A DNA stretch of 46,387 nucleotides from Anderseniella sp. (GCA_030626025.1 DAOUPT010000027.1:1-46387); one strand, 5' to 3'; shown: positions 27,813 to 36,230, counted from the stretch's first letter. The notes: generated by a model from the letters alone, not told the origin. A program made the numbers and translations.

Positions 27813-28871
27813 TTAGCCATCAAATTCACGAACAGCATCTATCATTTGATAAATATGATCAATATTGGTCGTTTGGCGAACACCATGACCAAGATTAAAG
27901 ATATGACGGTTCATCGGCAGTTTGGAGACAATATGTCTAACGCTTTCACGCAAGCCCTTACCACCCGTATCCAAAAGCACAGGATCAAGATTTCCTTGAA
28001 CAACAATTTTATCCACCAGCTCGCGTGCTATCCAGTCTATTGGTAGCGAAGACTCAACACCGATGGCCTGAAAAGAAATACGATCACAAAAATCCAGTTG
28101 CCCGGCGCCCAGGCCTTTTGCAAAACCAATTACCGGAACATTCACACCCCGTTTGCGAATTCCCTCGACAATCTTTGCAATGGGTTCATAGCAATACTTT
28201 TCTCGTTGCAGGTCTGGAAGATCACTCGCCCAACTATCAAATATCTGCAAAACTTCCACACCCGCTTCAACTTGAGCAACCAGATAATCAATCGAACTTG
28301 TAACCAGCTTGTCGATCAACAGATCAAACCACGGTTCACCGTCAAATGCAGCCTTCTTGGCCAAAAACCGATCTGATGAGGTCCCCCCCTCGATCATATA
28401 AGTCGCAACCGTCCAGGGAGCGCCGCAAAAGCCTATGAATGCCACATGGCTGTCAAGTTCAGGCTTTACATTCTTCACCGTCTCCATCACAGGAGATAAA
28501 AATTCAACTATTCCCTCTGTACGCAGCTCTTCAACTTCTCTCAAAGATCGTACTGTCGAAACCTTTGGACCCTCATTCTGGACAAAACCAAGATCACAAC
28601 CCATTGCCTGGGGAATAACCAGAATATCAGAAAACAATATGGCCGCATCCAGATCAAATCGTTTTAACGGTTGCAAGGTAACCTCAGCAGCCAGTTCAGG
28701 ATTATAGCAAAGATCCAAAAATGACCCGGCTGTTTTTCTAACCTTGCGATACTCTTCCAAATAACGACCAGCTTGTCTCATAAACCACAATGGTCTGCGT
28801 GTATTTGAACCATCAGTTAAAACGTCTATCAGTGCTTTTCCATGTGAAGACGAGGAAGAACTAGAAACCAT
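27813..28871 (-). CDS. hemE: uroporphyrinogen decarboxylase
   Basis: 352 residues. It converts uroporphyrinogen III to coproporphyrinogen III in haem synthesis. Seen: RRPLWFMRQAGRYLEEYR (the PVWMMRQAGRYLPEY-type signature with two Arg), AAILFSDILVIPQAMG, FCGAPWTVATYMIEGG, IFDSWASDL, VQGNLDPVLL and NLGHGVRQTT, which contains the conserved His. The N-terminus has an unusual seven-residue serine run (SSSSSSS). In Caulobacter and many other Alphaproteobacteria hemE borders the chromosomal origin, and here it faces away from the origin-like gap starting one base upstream of its ATG. Confidence 0.96.
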   Translation of the reverse strand: MVSSSSSSSHGKALIDVLTDGSNTRRPLWFMRQAGRYLEEYRKVRKTAGSFLDLCYNPELAAEVTLQPLKRFDLDAAILFSDILVIPQAMGCDLGFVQNEGPKVSTVRSLREVEELRTEGIVEFLSPVMETVKNVKPELDSHVAFIGFCGAPWTVATYMIEGGTSSDRFLAKKAAFDGEPWFDLLIDKLVTSSIDYLVAQVEAGVEVLQIFDSWASDLPDLQREKYCYEPIAKIVEGIRKRGVNVPVIGFAKGLGAGQLDFCDRISFQAIGVESSLPIDWIARELVDKIVVQGNLDPVLLDTGGKGLRESVRHIVSKLPMNRHIFNLGHGVRQTTNIDHIYQMIDAVREFDG

Positions 28872-29236
28872 TATTAATAAAACCTTAATTATATTGTTTT
28901 TGTTGTATAACTGTGGATTTCGTGGATAACATCATCCACAAGTTTTCAGCAATTTTGTTAACAGCCATCATTTTATCAAGAAAACAATGACAAAAGACAA
29001 CAGGACAAAAAACCACGGCTTATCAATAAACTAAACTATAGAAAAACAGCATATCAACAGGTTATCCAAAGTTATCCTTAAAATCATATTTATCCTCTAA
29101 ATCATCATCAATTTTTCCCAAAGAAATCACTTGTTGTTATTGTTAACAATTTAATCATTAAACTTAATGTTTTATTAAGAACTGAACCAAACAGCAACTC
29201 TTCCACAAGTTTTGCCGATGAGAGTGAGAATAAAAA
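28872..29236. other. oriC: predicted chromosomal replication origin (oriC)
   Basis: A 365-base non-coding gap between divergent hemE and ppsR, the place where Caulobacter Cori lies. Nine-base matches to the DnaA box TTATCCACA: 28921-28929 (minus, 8/9), 28932-28940 (8/9), 29062-29070 (8/9), 28912-28920 (minus, 7/9), and 29072-29080, 29090-29098 and 29199-29207 (each 7/9). Two of these are spaced exactly 10 bases apart, on one helical face. AT-rich tracts flank them (28872-28910 and about 29081-29190), suitable for unwinding. A CtrA motif lies at 29164-29178, and GTTAAC occurs twice. Genes largely point away on both sides and parAB is nearby. Promoters for hemE and ppsR must also lie here. Confidence 0.82.
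29164..29178. promoter_or_regulatory. CtrA-binding motif (TTAA-N7-TTAA)
   Basis: TTAATGTTTTATTAA is an exact match to the full CtrA box. In Caulobacter CtrA binds such boxes in the origin to block initiation in non-replicating cells. Here it is 59 bases upstream of the ppsR start and beside the DnaA-box cluster, so it could control replication, ppsR transcription, or both. Other TTAA tetramers nearby do not have the 7-base spacing. Confidence 0.6.
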
Positions 29237-30091
29237 GTGAATAAAAAACAGCAATTGTTCTTTCATATTCATCTGGTTTCTGATGCAACCGGTGAAACCC
29301 TCGATACAGTGGCTCGAGCAACAACAGCTTGTTACCATAATCATGAAGCCATTCAACATGCCTACTCTCTGGTTCGAACATCCAAGCAACTCGAGCGGGT
29401 TATTCTGGAAATAGAAAAGCAACCAGGTATTGTTCTTTTCACAATGATTGATGAGGAGCTTCGCCACGAACTTGAAACCCATTGTATTCGTATCGGCGTT
29501 CCATCCATCTCTATTCTTGATCCGGTAATTTCAACCCTGGCCAATTATTTAAATGCAAAAAGTCAACCGGTCATAGGCGGTCAACACAATCTGAACGCCG
29601 ATTATTTCCGTAGGATTGAAGCGCTGAATTTTACCATGGTTCACGATGATGGCCAGCACGTTCAAGATATTGAAAATGCTGATGTTATTTTGATCGGTAT
29701 CAGCAGAACATCCAAAACACCAACAAGTATCTATCTGGCCAACCGCGGGGTAAAAGTAGCAAATGTACCCCTGGTTCCCGAAATCGGTATTCCACCGCAA
29801 CTGGAAAAAGCTCAAAAGCCGTTGGTGGTCGGACTTATTGCTTCCACGGAAAGAATAGCGCAGATTCGACGGCATCGACTGGAAACCTTAAATGAACAAA
29901 CCTCCACTCAATATGTTGACAGAGCCGCAATTACCAAGGAAATAGCTCATATGAAGAAGCTATGTGTCCGTCATAATTGGCCTGTTTTGGATGTAACACG
30001 GCGCTCGATAGAGGAAACAGCTGCTGCCATTCTGAATTTGTACAATGAAAAGAAAAATAAAACCCAGCAAGGTACCGTCTTTAATGTCTGA
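29237..30091 (+). CDS. ppsR: pyruvate, phosphate dikinase regulatory protein (DUF299 bifunctional kinase/phosphorylase)
   Basis: 284 residues from a GTG at 29237. Family members switch PPDK or PEP synthetase off and on by ADP-dependent phosphorylation and phosphate-dependent dephosphorylation of a threonine. Seen: HIHLVSDATGETLDTVARA at the start, then the P-loop-like ILIGISRTSKTPTSIYLA, VKVANVPLVPEIGIP, GLIASTERIAQIRRHR, and the terminal VTRRSIEETAAAIL. Which target applies here cannot be told, as neither gene is in the window. In Rhizobiales this gene is the classic right-hand neighbour of oriC. It overlaps maf by 8 bases. Confidence 0.92.
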   Translation: MNKKQQLFFHIHLVSDATGETLDTVARATTACYHNHEAIQHAYSLVRTSKQLERVILEIEKQPGIVLFTMIDEELRHELETHCIRIGVPSISILDPVISTLANYLNAKSQPVIGGQHNLNADYFRRIEALNFTMVHDDGQHVQDIENADVILIGISRTSKTPTSIYLANRGVKVANVPLVPEIGIPPQLEKAQKPLVVGLIASTERIAQIRRHRLETLNEQTSTQYVDRAAITKEIAHMKKLCVRHNWPVLDVTRRSIEETAAAILNLYNEKKNKTQQGTVFNV

Positions 30092-30686
30092 TAATTCACT
30101 GATAATTTTAGCATCAAAAAGTAAAAGCCGACAGCAATTGATGCAAAATGCCGGACTTGAGTTCCAACAACATGTTTCAAACGTAAACGAAGACATTATC
30201 AAGGAAACCTTCCTTAAATCGGGTGAGCCATCTGATCTGGCCCTCATTCTTGCTCATGCAAAGTCTCTTGATGTTTCAAGCCGGTTTCCGGGCTCTTGGG
30301 TAATTGGTGCAGATCAGACGCTTCTATTTGATGGCAAAATTTATGATAAACCAGTCTCTGATCAAGATGCGCGAGATCAGCTCCTTAAATTAAGAGATCA
30401 AACTCACCAGTTGGAAACAGCCGTTTCGATCGCAAAGAATAATGAAATAATCTGGAGTTATTCCGAGCCGTCTTATCTGAAGATGCGAAATTTCTCTCCT
30501 GAATTTCTGGGAAAGTATCTTGCTGCAGAGGGTGACAATGTCAAAACTTCCGTAGGTGGTTACAAGCTGGAAGGTTTGGGCTTGCAATTGTTTGAAAAAA
30601 TCGATGGCGATTTCTTCTCTATACTTGGATTGCCGATGCTTAAATTGCTCGATTTTCTTCGACAACAGAAGCTGATTGAAACTTGA
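30084..30686 (+). CDS. Maf-family nucleotide pyrophosphatase
   Basis: 200 residues from the ATG at 30084, which overlaps the ppsR stop by 8 bases; the frame extends 13 codons upstream inside ppsR. Maf proteins hydrolyse nucleoside triphosphates, especially modified or pyrimidine ones, to limit misincorporation. Seen: IILASKSKSRQQLM, the S-x-S-x-R motif at the active site; VIGADQTLLFDGKIYDKP with the catalytic Asp; and SVGGYKLEGLGLQLFEKIDGDFFSILGLPM, represented here by GDFFSILGLP. Subfamily (dTTP/UTP or m7GTP type) is not clear from the sequence alone. Confidence 0.9.
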   Translation: MSDNSLIILASKSKSRQQLMQNAGLEFQQHVSNVNEDIIKETFLKSGEPSDLALILAHAKSLDVSSRFPGSWVIGADQTLLFDGKIYDKPVSDQDARDQLLKLRDQTHQLETAVSIAKNNEIIWSYSEPSYLKMRNFSPEFLGKYLAAEGDNVKTSVGGYKLEGLGLQLFEKIDGDFFSILGLPMLKLLDFLRQQKLIET

Positions 30687-30695
30687 GATTTGACA

Positions 30696-31550
30696 ATGAA
30701 AAAAACTGGTAATCAGAAAGCCTGTGTGATTGGCTGGCCAATCAAGCATTCGCGATCACCTCTTATTCATGGTTTTTGGTTGGAAAAATATGGGGTTTCG
30801 GGATCATACGAGAAAATTGCTGTTGCCCCAGAAAACCTTTCACAATTTCTGAAAGACATGTCCAAAAACGGTTTCCAGGGTTGCAACGTAACTATCCCCC
30901 ATAAAGAAAAAGTTTTCAAAGAAGTTTTTGTAAATGACGTACTGACTAAAAGAATTGGCGCAGTAAATACGGTATTTACTGAGGGTGGAGAGTTGTTAGG
31001 ACTCAATACCGATGGATATGGTTTTATATCGAATCTAAAATCAGGCGTAAAATCGTGGAATTCTGCCGGAAAATCAGCAATGATAATTGGTGCTGGCGGT
31101 GCTGCGCGAGCTATTATTGCTATCTTGTTGGAGGATGGTGTTGAAAGAATTGACTTGGTCAATCGAACACCATCAAGAGCAAGTGCCCTTGCAAAAGAAT
31201 TCGGAGACCGTGTTCACGCATACGGTTTTGATGAAATGTCTAGCTGTCTGAGAAAAGCAGATTTACTGATAAATACCACGTCGCTAGGTATGACGGGCCA
31301 GCCACCATTGGAAATTTCGTTAGAGAGCTTATCTTCTTTGTCTGTTGTAACAGATATTGTTTATGATCCCCTTGAAACAGATCTGTTGAAACAAGCAAAA
31401 TCAAATGGCAATCCCACCGTCGACGGACTTGGGATGTTATTACATCAAGCGGTGCCTGGATTTGAAAAATGGTTTGGTATCAGGCCGGAAGTTACAGAAG
31501 AATTACGACAATTGATTGTGGATGATCTTATGAAAGATGATGAGCAATGA
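30696..31550 (+). CDS. aroE: shikimate dehydrogenase (NADP-dependent)
   Basis: 284 residues from the ATG at 30696; a TTG two codons upstream is in frame. It reduces 3-dehydroshikimate in aromatic amino acid synthesis. Seen: VIGWPIKHSRSPLIHGFWL with the shikimate-binding SRS pattern, GCNVTIPHKEKVF with the catalytic Lys, NTDGYGF with the paired Asp, NADP loop IIGAGGAARAI, LVNRTPSRA, and NTTSLGM. It overlaps coaE by 4 bases (ATGA), within a tightly coupled run ppsR-maf-aroE-coaE-dnaQ. Confidence 0.95.
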   Translation: MKKTGNQKACVIGWPIKHSRSPLIHGFWLEKYGVSGSYEKIAVAPENLSQFLKDMSKNGFQGCNVTIPHKEKVFKEVFVNDVLTKRIGAVNTVFTEGGELLGLNTDGYGFISNLKSGVKSWNSAGKSAMIIGAGGAARAIIAILLEDGVERIDLVNRTPSRASALAKEFGDRVHAYGFDEMSSCLRKADLLINTTSLGMTGQPPLEISLESLSSLSVVTDIVYDPLETDLLKQAKSNGNPTVDGLGMLLHQAVPGFEKWFGIRPEVTEELRQLIVDDLMKDDEQ

Positions 31551-32152
31551 TCCTTGGTCTGACCGGCTCGATTGCGATGGGTAAATCCACAACAGCAGAC
31601 ATGTTTAAAAAACTGGGCTGTCCGGTTTTCGATGCTGATCGTGCTGTCCATAAACTTTACGATGTCGGCGGTGAGGCAGCGCGGGAAATTGGCCGGATTT
31701 ACCCCGACTTAATTGACAATGGCATGGTAAATCGTCCAGCTCTCGTAGAGAAAATCGCCAAGGAAAAAACAGTATTGTCTCGAATCGAAAAAATTGTCCA
31801 TCCAATGGTTCGATCATTGGAAAAACAGTTTGTTTCGATGCAAAACAAATTGGGTAAAAAGATCATCGTTTTAGATATACCATTACTCTTTGAAAGCGAC
31901 CGTACCCAGGATGTTGATGTTGTAGTGGTCGTTTCTACAACGCCCGATATCCAGCTTGAGAGAGCCATGGCTCGTCCCGCAATGACAGCAGAAAAACTGG
32001 ATATGATTTTATCGCGTCAAACCCCTGATAAAGAAAAGCGTGATCGAGCTGATTATGTCATTGATACCAGCAAATCATTTGCCGATACATTTAATCAGGT
32101 AAAAGCTCTGGTAAAAAAGCTTGATCCGGCCAACCCATGTTTGGAGGTTTGA
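31547..32152 (+). CDS. coaE: dephospho-CoA kinase
   Basis: 201 residues. It phosphorylates the ribose 3' position of dephospho-CoA, the last step of CoA synthesis. Seen: P-loop GLTGSIAMGKSTTAD at 3-17, FDADRAVHKLYDVGG, VHPMVRSLEKQF, IIVLDIPLLFESDR with Walker B, and SRQTPDKEKRDRADYVID. The ATG overlaps the aroE stop; the stop TGA is directly followed by the dnaQ ATG. coaA, the first enzyme of the same pathway, is about 11 kb further right. Confidence 0.95.
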   Translation: MILGLTGSIAMGKSTTADMFKKLGCPVFDADRAVHKLYDVGGEAAREIGRIYPDLIDNGMVNRPALVEKIAKEKTVLSRIEKIVHPMVRSLEKQFVSMQNKLGKKIIVLDIPLLFESDRTQDVDVVVVVSTTPDIQLERAMARPAMTAEKLDMILSRQTPDKEKRDRADYVIDTSKSFADTFNQVKALVKKLDPANPCLEV

Positions 32153-32860
32153 ATGCGCGAAATTGTGTTGGATACAGAAACCACCGGCCTTGATCCCTCA
32201 AGAGGGGACCGGGTGGTTGAAATCGGTGCTCTTGAGCTGATAAATCATCTGCCAACCGGACAGCAGTTTCATAAATACATCAATCCTGAACGCGATATGC
32301 CGGCAGAAGCTTTCGCGGTGCATGGTTTATCTGAGGAGTTCTTAAACGACAAACCGCTATTTACAGATATTGCCATCGAGTTTGAGGATTTTGTCAAAGG
32401 CGACACGTTGATTATTCACAATGCCTCTTTTGACGTCAAATTTCTCAATGCCGAGCTCATTCGAATTAATCGTACTGTTTTAACTTTCGATCGGGTAATC
32501 GATACTTTGATGTTAGCCCGCAAAAAACATCCTGCCGGGCCAAACAGTTTGGACGCATTGTGTCGGCGCTACAAAATTGACAACTCAATGCGCGATATTC
32601 ACGGCGCCTTGCTCGACTCTGAGTTATTGGCAGGTGTTTATCTTGAGCTAATTGGTGGGCGTCAAACATCTCTGACTTTGGCAGGACAGGAAGTCAAAGA
32701 AACAACAACTAAAATTATTGATAAAAAGCCCAGCGAACAAAGAGCAAGTCCACTGGCTTCAAGACTTACACAAGAAGAAATTGCTGCCCATGAGAAGTTG
32801 ATCAGTTCATTTAAAGTAGAATCCATATGGAATGAACTAACCGGCAAAAAAAGCCCGTAA
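32153..32860 (+). CDS. dnaQ: DNA polymerase III epsilon subunit (3'-5' exonuclease)
   Basis: 235 residues. Proofreading subunit of the replicative polymerase. Seen: exonuclease motif I VLDTETTGLDPSRGD near 5-19, Exo II IIHNASFDVKFLNAE, Exo III epsilon type with RDIHGALLDSELLAGVYLEL, and a C-terminal tail that should contact the alpha subunit. The ATG abuts the coaE stop. A strong terminator follows, overlapping the last few codons, so it ends the operon that begins at oriC. Confidence 0.95.
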   Translation: MREIVLDTETTGLDPSRGDRVVEIGALELINHLPTGQQFHKYINPERDMPAEAFAVHGLSEEFLNDKPLFTDIAIEFEDFVKGDTLIIHNASFDVKFLNAELIRINRTVLTFDRVIDTLMLARKKHPAGPNSLDALCRRYKIDNSMRDIHGALLDSELLAGVYLELIGGRQTSLTLAGQEVKETTTKIIDKKPSEQRASPLASRLTQEEIAAHEKLISSFKVESIWNELTGKKSP

Positions 32861-32883
32861 GAAGTTATCCCACGGGCTTTTTT
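32847..32883. terminator. bidirectional Rho-independent terminator between dnaQ and secB
   Basis: 32847-32858 pairs perfectly with 32872-32883: a 12-bp stem with A-run, GCCCGT and the matching ACGGGC, T-run, around a 13-base loop. Poly-T lies on both strands, so it can end dnaQ from the left and secB (stop 32902) from the right. The left arm overlaps the last dnaQ codons. Confidence 0.85.
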
Positions 32884-32901
32884 GAAAACTGTTCGTGCTT
32901 T

Positions 32902-33453
32902 TTAGCTGACAACAGGTGCATCGTCACCTTCGGCAACGCGTTTTTCATACATGCTGGCAAAATCGATTGGATCGAGCATTAGCGGAGGAAATCCGCCCTT
33001 TTGTGTAGCATCAGCCAATATTTGACGGGCAAATGGGAAAATCATTCGTGGACATTCGACCAGAATAATCGGGTGAAGGGCATCTTCTGGAATATTTTCC
33101 AGTCGGAAAATCCCGGCATATAACAATTCTGCTGCAAACACTGCGTTTCCATCGTGAACCGCCTGAGCTTCAATATGCAGTTCCACCTCAAAATCAGTTG
33201 CTGCGAGGTTCTTGGCATTTACATTCACAGAAATATTGATTTCTGGTTGGCCATCCTGGATCGCCAGGGATTGTGGCGCGTTTGGATTTTCAAAAGACAA
33301 ATCTTTTAGATATTGGCCAAGAATATTCAGTGAAGGTTGTCCATCGTTTTGTTCGCCAGCTGCACCGCCATCCGGTGCACCATTGGATGCAGCTGCTTTT
33401 TTTGGAGCTTTCTTTGCTGTCTTTTTGACAGCTTTTTTCGTTGCCTTGACCAT
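32902..33453 (-). CDS. secB: protein-export chaperone SecB with lysine-rich N-terminal extension
   Basis: 183 residues; SecB is usually about 150-165. The chaperone core starts near residue 40: QPSLNILGQYLKDLSFENPN, then FEVELHIEAQA, AELLYAGIFRLENIPED, and the SecA/substrate surface ILVECPRMIFPFARQILADA with GGFPPLMLDPIDF. It keeps secretory proteins unfolded and delivers them to SecA. The first 22 residues are odd for a normally acidic protein: nine lysines with KK at 6-7, 10-11, 14-15 and 18-19, histone-tail-like. GGGAAAA stands upstream of this ATG and no other Met occurs before the core, so the extension is probably translated. Confidence 0.93.
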   Translation of the reverse strand: MVKATKKAVKKTAKKAPKKAAASNGAPDGGAAGEQNDGQPSLNILGQYLKDLSFENPNAPQSLAIQDGQPEINISVNVNAKNLAATDFEVELHIEAQAVHDGNAVFAAELLYAGIFRLENIPEDALHPIILVECPRMIFPFARQILADATQKGGFPPLMLDPIDFASMYEKRVAEGDDAPVVS

Positions 33454-33586
33454 TGATATTTTCCCGCATTTTTTTGGTTTTAGAGATTGTCCCCCAATTG
33501 GAGGAACCTGTGGAGTTTAGTTGTTGTGTTGGCTAACATTTATCGCACTTTTCCGCAAGTCTGTCTCTACAAACTACCCGGGCAAG

Positions 33587-34084
33587 TTACGGTATTCTGC
33601 GATCACCTGATTTGCGGGGATCTTTTATTTCTGTTGCTTCTCCATCAATGACCGTCCCGCCGCCCTGTTGTTTTGGCGATGACTGATAATGGCTTGAAAA
33701 CTCACTCGTGTTTACGCTTATTGATCCATTTGCCTTGATCCAGGCCCAAACTTTGTAGGCGATCGACAGCCGCAAAGGGGGTATCAGAAAGAGAAAACCG
33801 ATAGCGTCTGTAAGAAAACCAGGTGTAAGCAGCAACAAACCCGCAATCAGAATAAATACGCCATGAACCACCTGTTCAATCGGAGATTTTTGTTGGGCCA
33901 TGTTTTCCCGAGCATCATTAAGCGCTTTAAAACCTTGCTGTCTGACCAATATGGCTCCAATGATTGCGGTAAGCAAAATGCCCAGCAGGGTCAGCGGCAA
34001 GCCAACCACAGAGCCGACTTGAATAAAGGTGGCTATTTCCAGAATTGGAATGATGACAAAAAGAGCAAATAGAATAAGTGGCAA
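33587..34084 (-). CDS. FxsA-family inner-membrane protein
   Basis: 165 residues if the TTG at 34084 (GGTGA five bases upstream) is used; a GTG at 34093 and a TTG at 34117 are in frame, so the start is uncertain. Three or four membrane segments are visible: LPLILFALFVIIPILEIATF, SVVGLPLTLLGILLTAIIGA, and FILIAGLLLLTPGFLTDAIG, the last with the family's GLLLLTPGFLTD signature. A hydrophilic tail contains the cytoplasmic end. FxsA relieves phage T7 exclusion in E. coli; its normal role is unknown. It is minus-strand between secB and the divergent Tim44-domain gene, as is typical for Rhizobiales. Confidence 0.82.
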   Translation of the reverse strand: MPLILFALFVIIPILEIATFIQVGSVVGLPLTLLGILLTAIIGAILVRQQGFKALNDARENMAQQKSPIEQVVHGVFILIAGLLLLTPGFLTDAIGFLFLIPPLRLSIAYKVWAWIKANGSISVNTSEFSSHYQSSPKQQGGGTVIDGEATEIKDPRKSGDRRIP

Positions 34085-34249
34085 AGAAATCACCGGAAAA
34101 TTATGAAACCAGAGCAAAACACATTACAACATCGTAATGAACACCGCTGTTTTTTGCAGACACCATTGGAGTCTTGCAGCGACTACTATATATGTATCAA
34201 CGAATTAGTTTTAAACCCATAGTATTTTTTACAAAGTTAGCATTTGGCA

Positions 34250-34999
34250 ATGAACGAGACATTTGATCCAGTCACCCTGATATTGATAGTAGCAGCTGTT
34301 ATCGTGTTTTTTAAGCTGCGCGGTGTTTTGGGACAGAAAACCGGACATCAGGATCCTTTTGATCCTTTTGAGAAACCGCCCCAAAATAGCGAGCAACAAT
34401 CTTCCAGAAAAGACCCCGGAAAAGACCGTGCTGAAGATGATGACAGCAATGTCATTGCGATGCCCGGTTCAAAAGCACCAGCCGATCCCGGCAAAGACAC
34501 AGATATACCGCCCGTTTGGGAAGGGGTTGCTGATAAAGGTAGCAAAATAGCGGCTACTCTTGAACAAATTCAGCAGCAAGAACACGGGTTTTCAGCTGCA
34601 CAGTTTCTTGATGGCGCAAAAGCTGCTTACGAGATGATTGTCGTCGGCTTTGCCAATGCTGATAAAAAATCACTGAAAGACCTTCTTTCCAAGGAAGTGT
34701 ATGGTGGTTTTTCTTCAGCTATTGATGATCGAAAAAAGCAGGGTTTGACCATGACAACCCAGTTTATTGGAATCGACCATGCTGATATCGTCAATGCCAT
34801 TATGGAAAACAAAAAAGTTTTTCTGACCGTCAGATTTGTCAGCGAACTGGTATCAGTTGTTAACGACAAAGGTGGCAAAGAAGTTGAAGGCAATGCAAGC
34901 GAGGTACAGGTCGTTACTGATATCTGGACTTTTGAACGCAATTTGTCCTCGCGGGACCCGAACTGGCGATTGGTTGCAACAGATGGCGATGAAGCATAA
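34250..34999 (+). CDS. Tim44-like domain membrane-associated protein
   Basis: 249 residues from the ATG at 34250 (a TTG lies two codons upstream). One N-terminal membrane segment, PVTLILIVAAVIVFFKLRGV, then a charged Pro/Lys/Asp linker (about 25-95), and a C-terminal Tim44 fold starting at GFSAAQFLDGAKAAYEMIV, with SLKDLLSKEVYGGF and IWTFERNLSSRDPNWRLVAT. Such proteins are the bacterial relatives of the mitochondrial import motor anchor; in Caulobacter TimA is membrane-bound, but its job is not settled. It is divergent from fxsA and leads the run to mltA-smr-xre. Confidence 0.88.
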   Translation: MNETFDPVTLILIVAAVIVFFKLRGVLGQKTGHQDPFDPFEKPPQNSEQQSSRKDPGKDRAEDDDSNVIAMPGSKAPADPGKDTDIPPVWEGVADKGSKIAATLEQIQQQEHGFSAAQFLDGAKAAYEMIVVGFANADKKSLKDLLSKEVYGGFSSAIDDRKKQGLTMTTQFIGIDHADIVNAIMENKKVFLTVRFVSELVSVVNDKGGKEVEGNASEVQVVTDIWTFERNLSSRDPNWRLVATDGDEA

Positions 35000-35026
35000 C
35001 CAAAATTGTTTGCAGCAATCAAGCTA

Positions 35027-36229
35027 ATGAGATTTGCAGGCTGGAAACTTGCAATTGTCTCTTTTGCCGCCGGTCTGGTAGTTTTTTTCGCAATGGTTTA
35101 TGTGATAATGGAACAAGCAGTGCCTATCCTGACAGAAACCGAATTTTCAAAAATGGAAAGCTGGTCAGGTTCTGACAAAACAGGCTCATTAAAGGCTTTT
35201 CGTCGATCCTGCGGCCGGATGAAACAGGATGACAGAGCGTTTTCCAAGAAGCCGGCCTTTGGTGGCCGTTTCAAGGATTGGCAGGCAGTTTGTGCGATCT
35301 CAGAGAAATTGGGCCAGAAACCAACCGCAGATGAAATAAATTCGTTTTTTGAAAATCACTTCACGCCGATAATTGTAAATGATCCTGTTTTGGAACAAGG
35401 CCTGTTTACCGGTTATTTTGAGCCGGTGGTTGAGGGCAGTCTTTCGCCAACGGACTATTATAATATACCGGTTTTCAAACGCCCAGACGATCTCGTTACT
35501 TTTACCCAGGATCAGGAAAAACAAACCGGACTTCGTTATGGGCGATTGGTAAATGGTAAACCGGCACCCTATTATACCCGCCAGGAAATTGAACAGGGTC
35601 ACTTAAATGGCAAGGGTCTGGAACTGGTATGGTTGAAGAACCGGGCTGACGCCTTTTTTATGCAAGTGCAGGGCTCAGGCCGGGTGAATTTGCCAAATGG
35701 TGATGTCATGCGACTGGCCTATGCCGGCAAAACCGGATTGCCATATACAGCAATTGGCGGGGTTCTGATAGCCGATGGTGAACTGGAAAAAAGTACACTT
35801 TCGATGCAAACCATTCGTCAGTGGATGGATGAGAATCCGCAAAAATCACAAAGCCTGATGTGGAAAAACAAATCATTTGTCTTTTTTCGCCAATTGCCTG
35901 AAATTGATCCCGGCCTTGGCCCTGTTGGTGCTCAGCATGTCAATCTAACACCACATGTCAGTCTCGCAATTGATCGGCGCTATTGGGCTTTTGGCACACC
36001 GATTTGGCTCGATACTAAAATAGAAATGTCGCAATCAGAGAGCCCAAAACAATGGCGTTCGCTGCTAGTTGCTCAGGATACCGGATCAGCCATTCGTGGA
36101 TATGCCCGGGGTGACGTTTTCTGGGGTAGCGGTGATCAGGCAGCCCTGATTGCCGGGCAAATGAAAGCTGCGGGAAAGATGACTGTTTTGTTGCCAAAGC
36201 CCCTTGCTCAAAAGCTGCTGGATCAGTGA
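35027..36229 (+). CDS. mltA: membrane-bound lytic murein transglycosylase A (MltA)
   Basis: 400 residues from the ATG at 35027; an upstream TTG at 35006 is in frame. An N-terminal hydrophobic anchor (LAIVSFAAGLVVFFAMVYVI) replaces the lipobox of E. coli MltA. The enzyme cuts the MurNAc-GlcNAc bond of peptidoglycan, leaving an anhydro end. Seen: GLFTGYFEPVVEGS, VWLKNRADAFFMQVQGSGRV (MltA domain), and the 3D domain at the end, with VAQDTGSAIRGYARGDVFWG carrying the catalytic Asp pattern. smr begins one base after its stop. Confidence 0.94.
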   Translation: MRFAGWKLAIVSFAAGLVVFFAMVYVIMEQAVPILTETEFSKMESWSGSDKTGSLKAFRRSCGRMKQDDRAFSKKPAFGGRFKDWQAVCAISEKLGQKPTADEINSFFENHFTPIIVNDPVLEQGLFTGYFEPVVEGSLSPTDYYNIPVFKRPDDLVTFTQDQEKQTGLRYGRLVNGKPAPYYTRQEIEQGHLNGKGLELVWLKNRADAFFMQVQGSGRVNLPNGDVMRLAYAGKTGLPYTAIGGVLIADGELEKSTLSMQTIRQWMDENPQKSQSLMWKNKSFVFFRQLPEIDPGLGPVGAQHVNLTPHVSLAIDRRYWAFGTPIWLDTKIEMSQSESPKQWRSLLVAQDTGSAIRGYARGDVFWGSGDQAALIAGQMKAAGKMTVLLPKPLAQKLLDQ

Positions 36230-36230
36230 G

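Noticed and set aside
32662-32847. Minus-strand open frame opposite dnaQ
   Set aside because: A shadow of dnaQ; no SD and no recognisable protein features.
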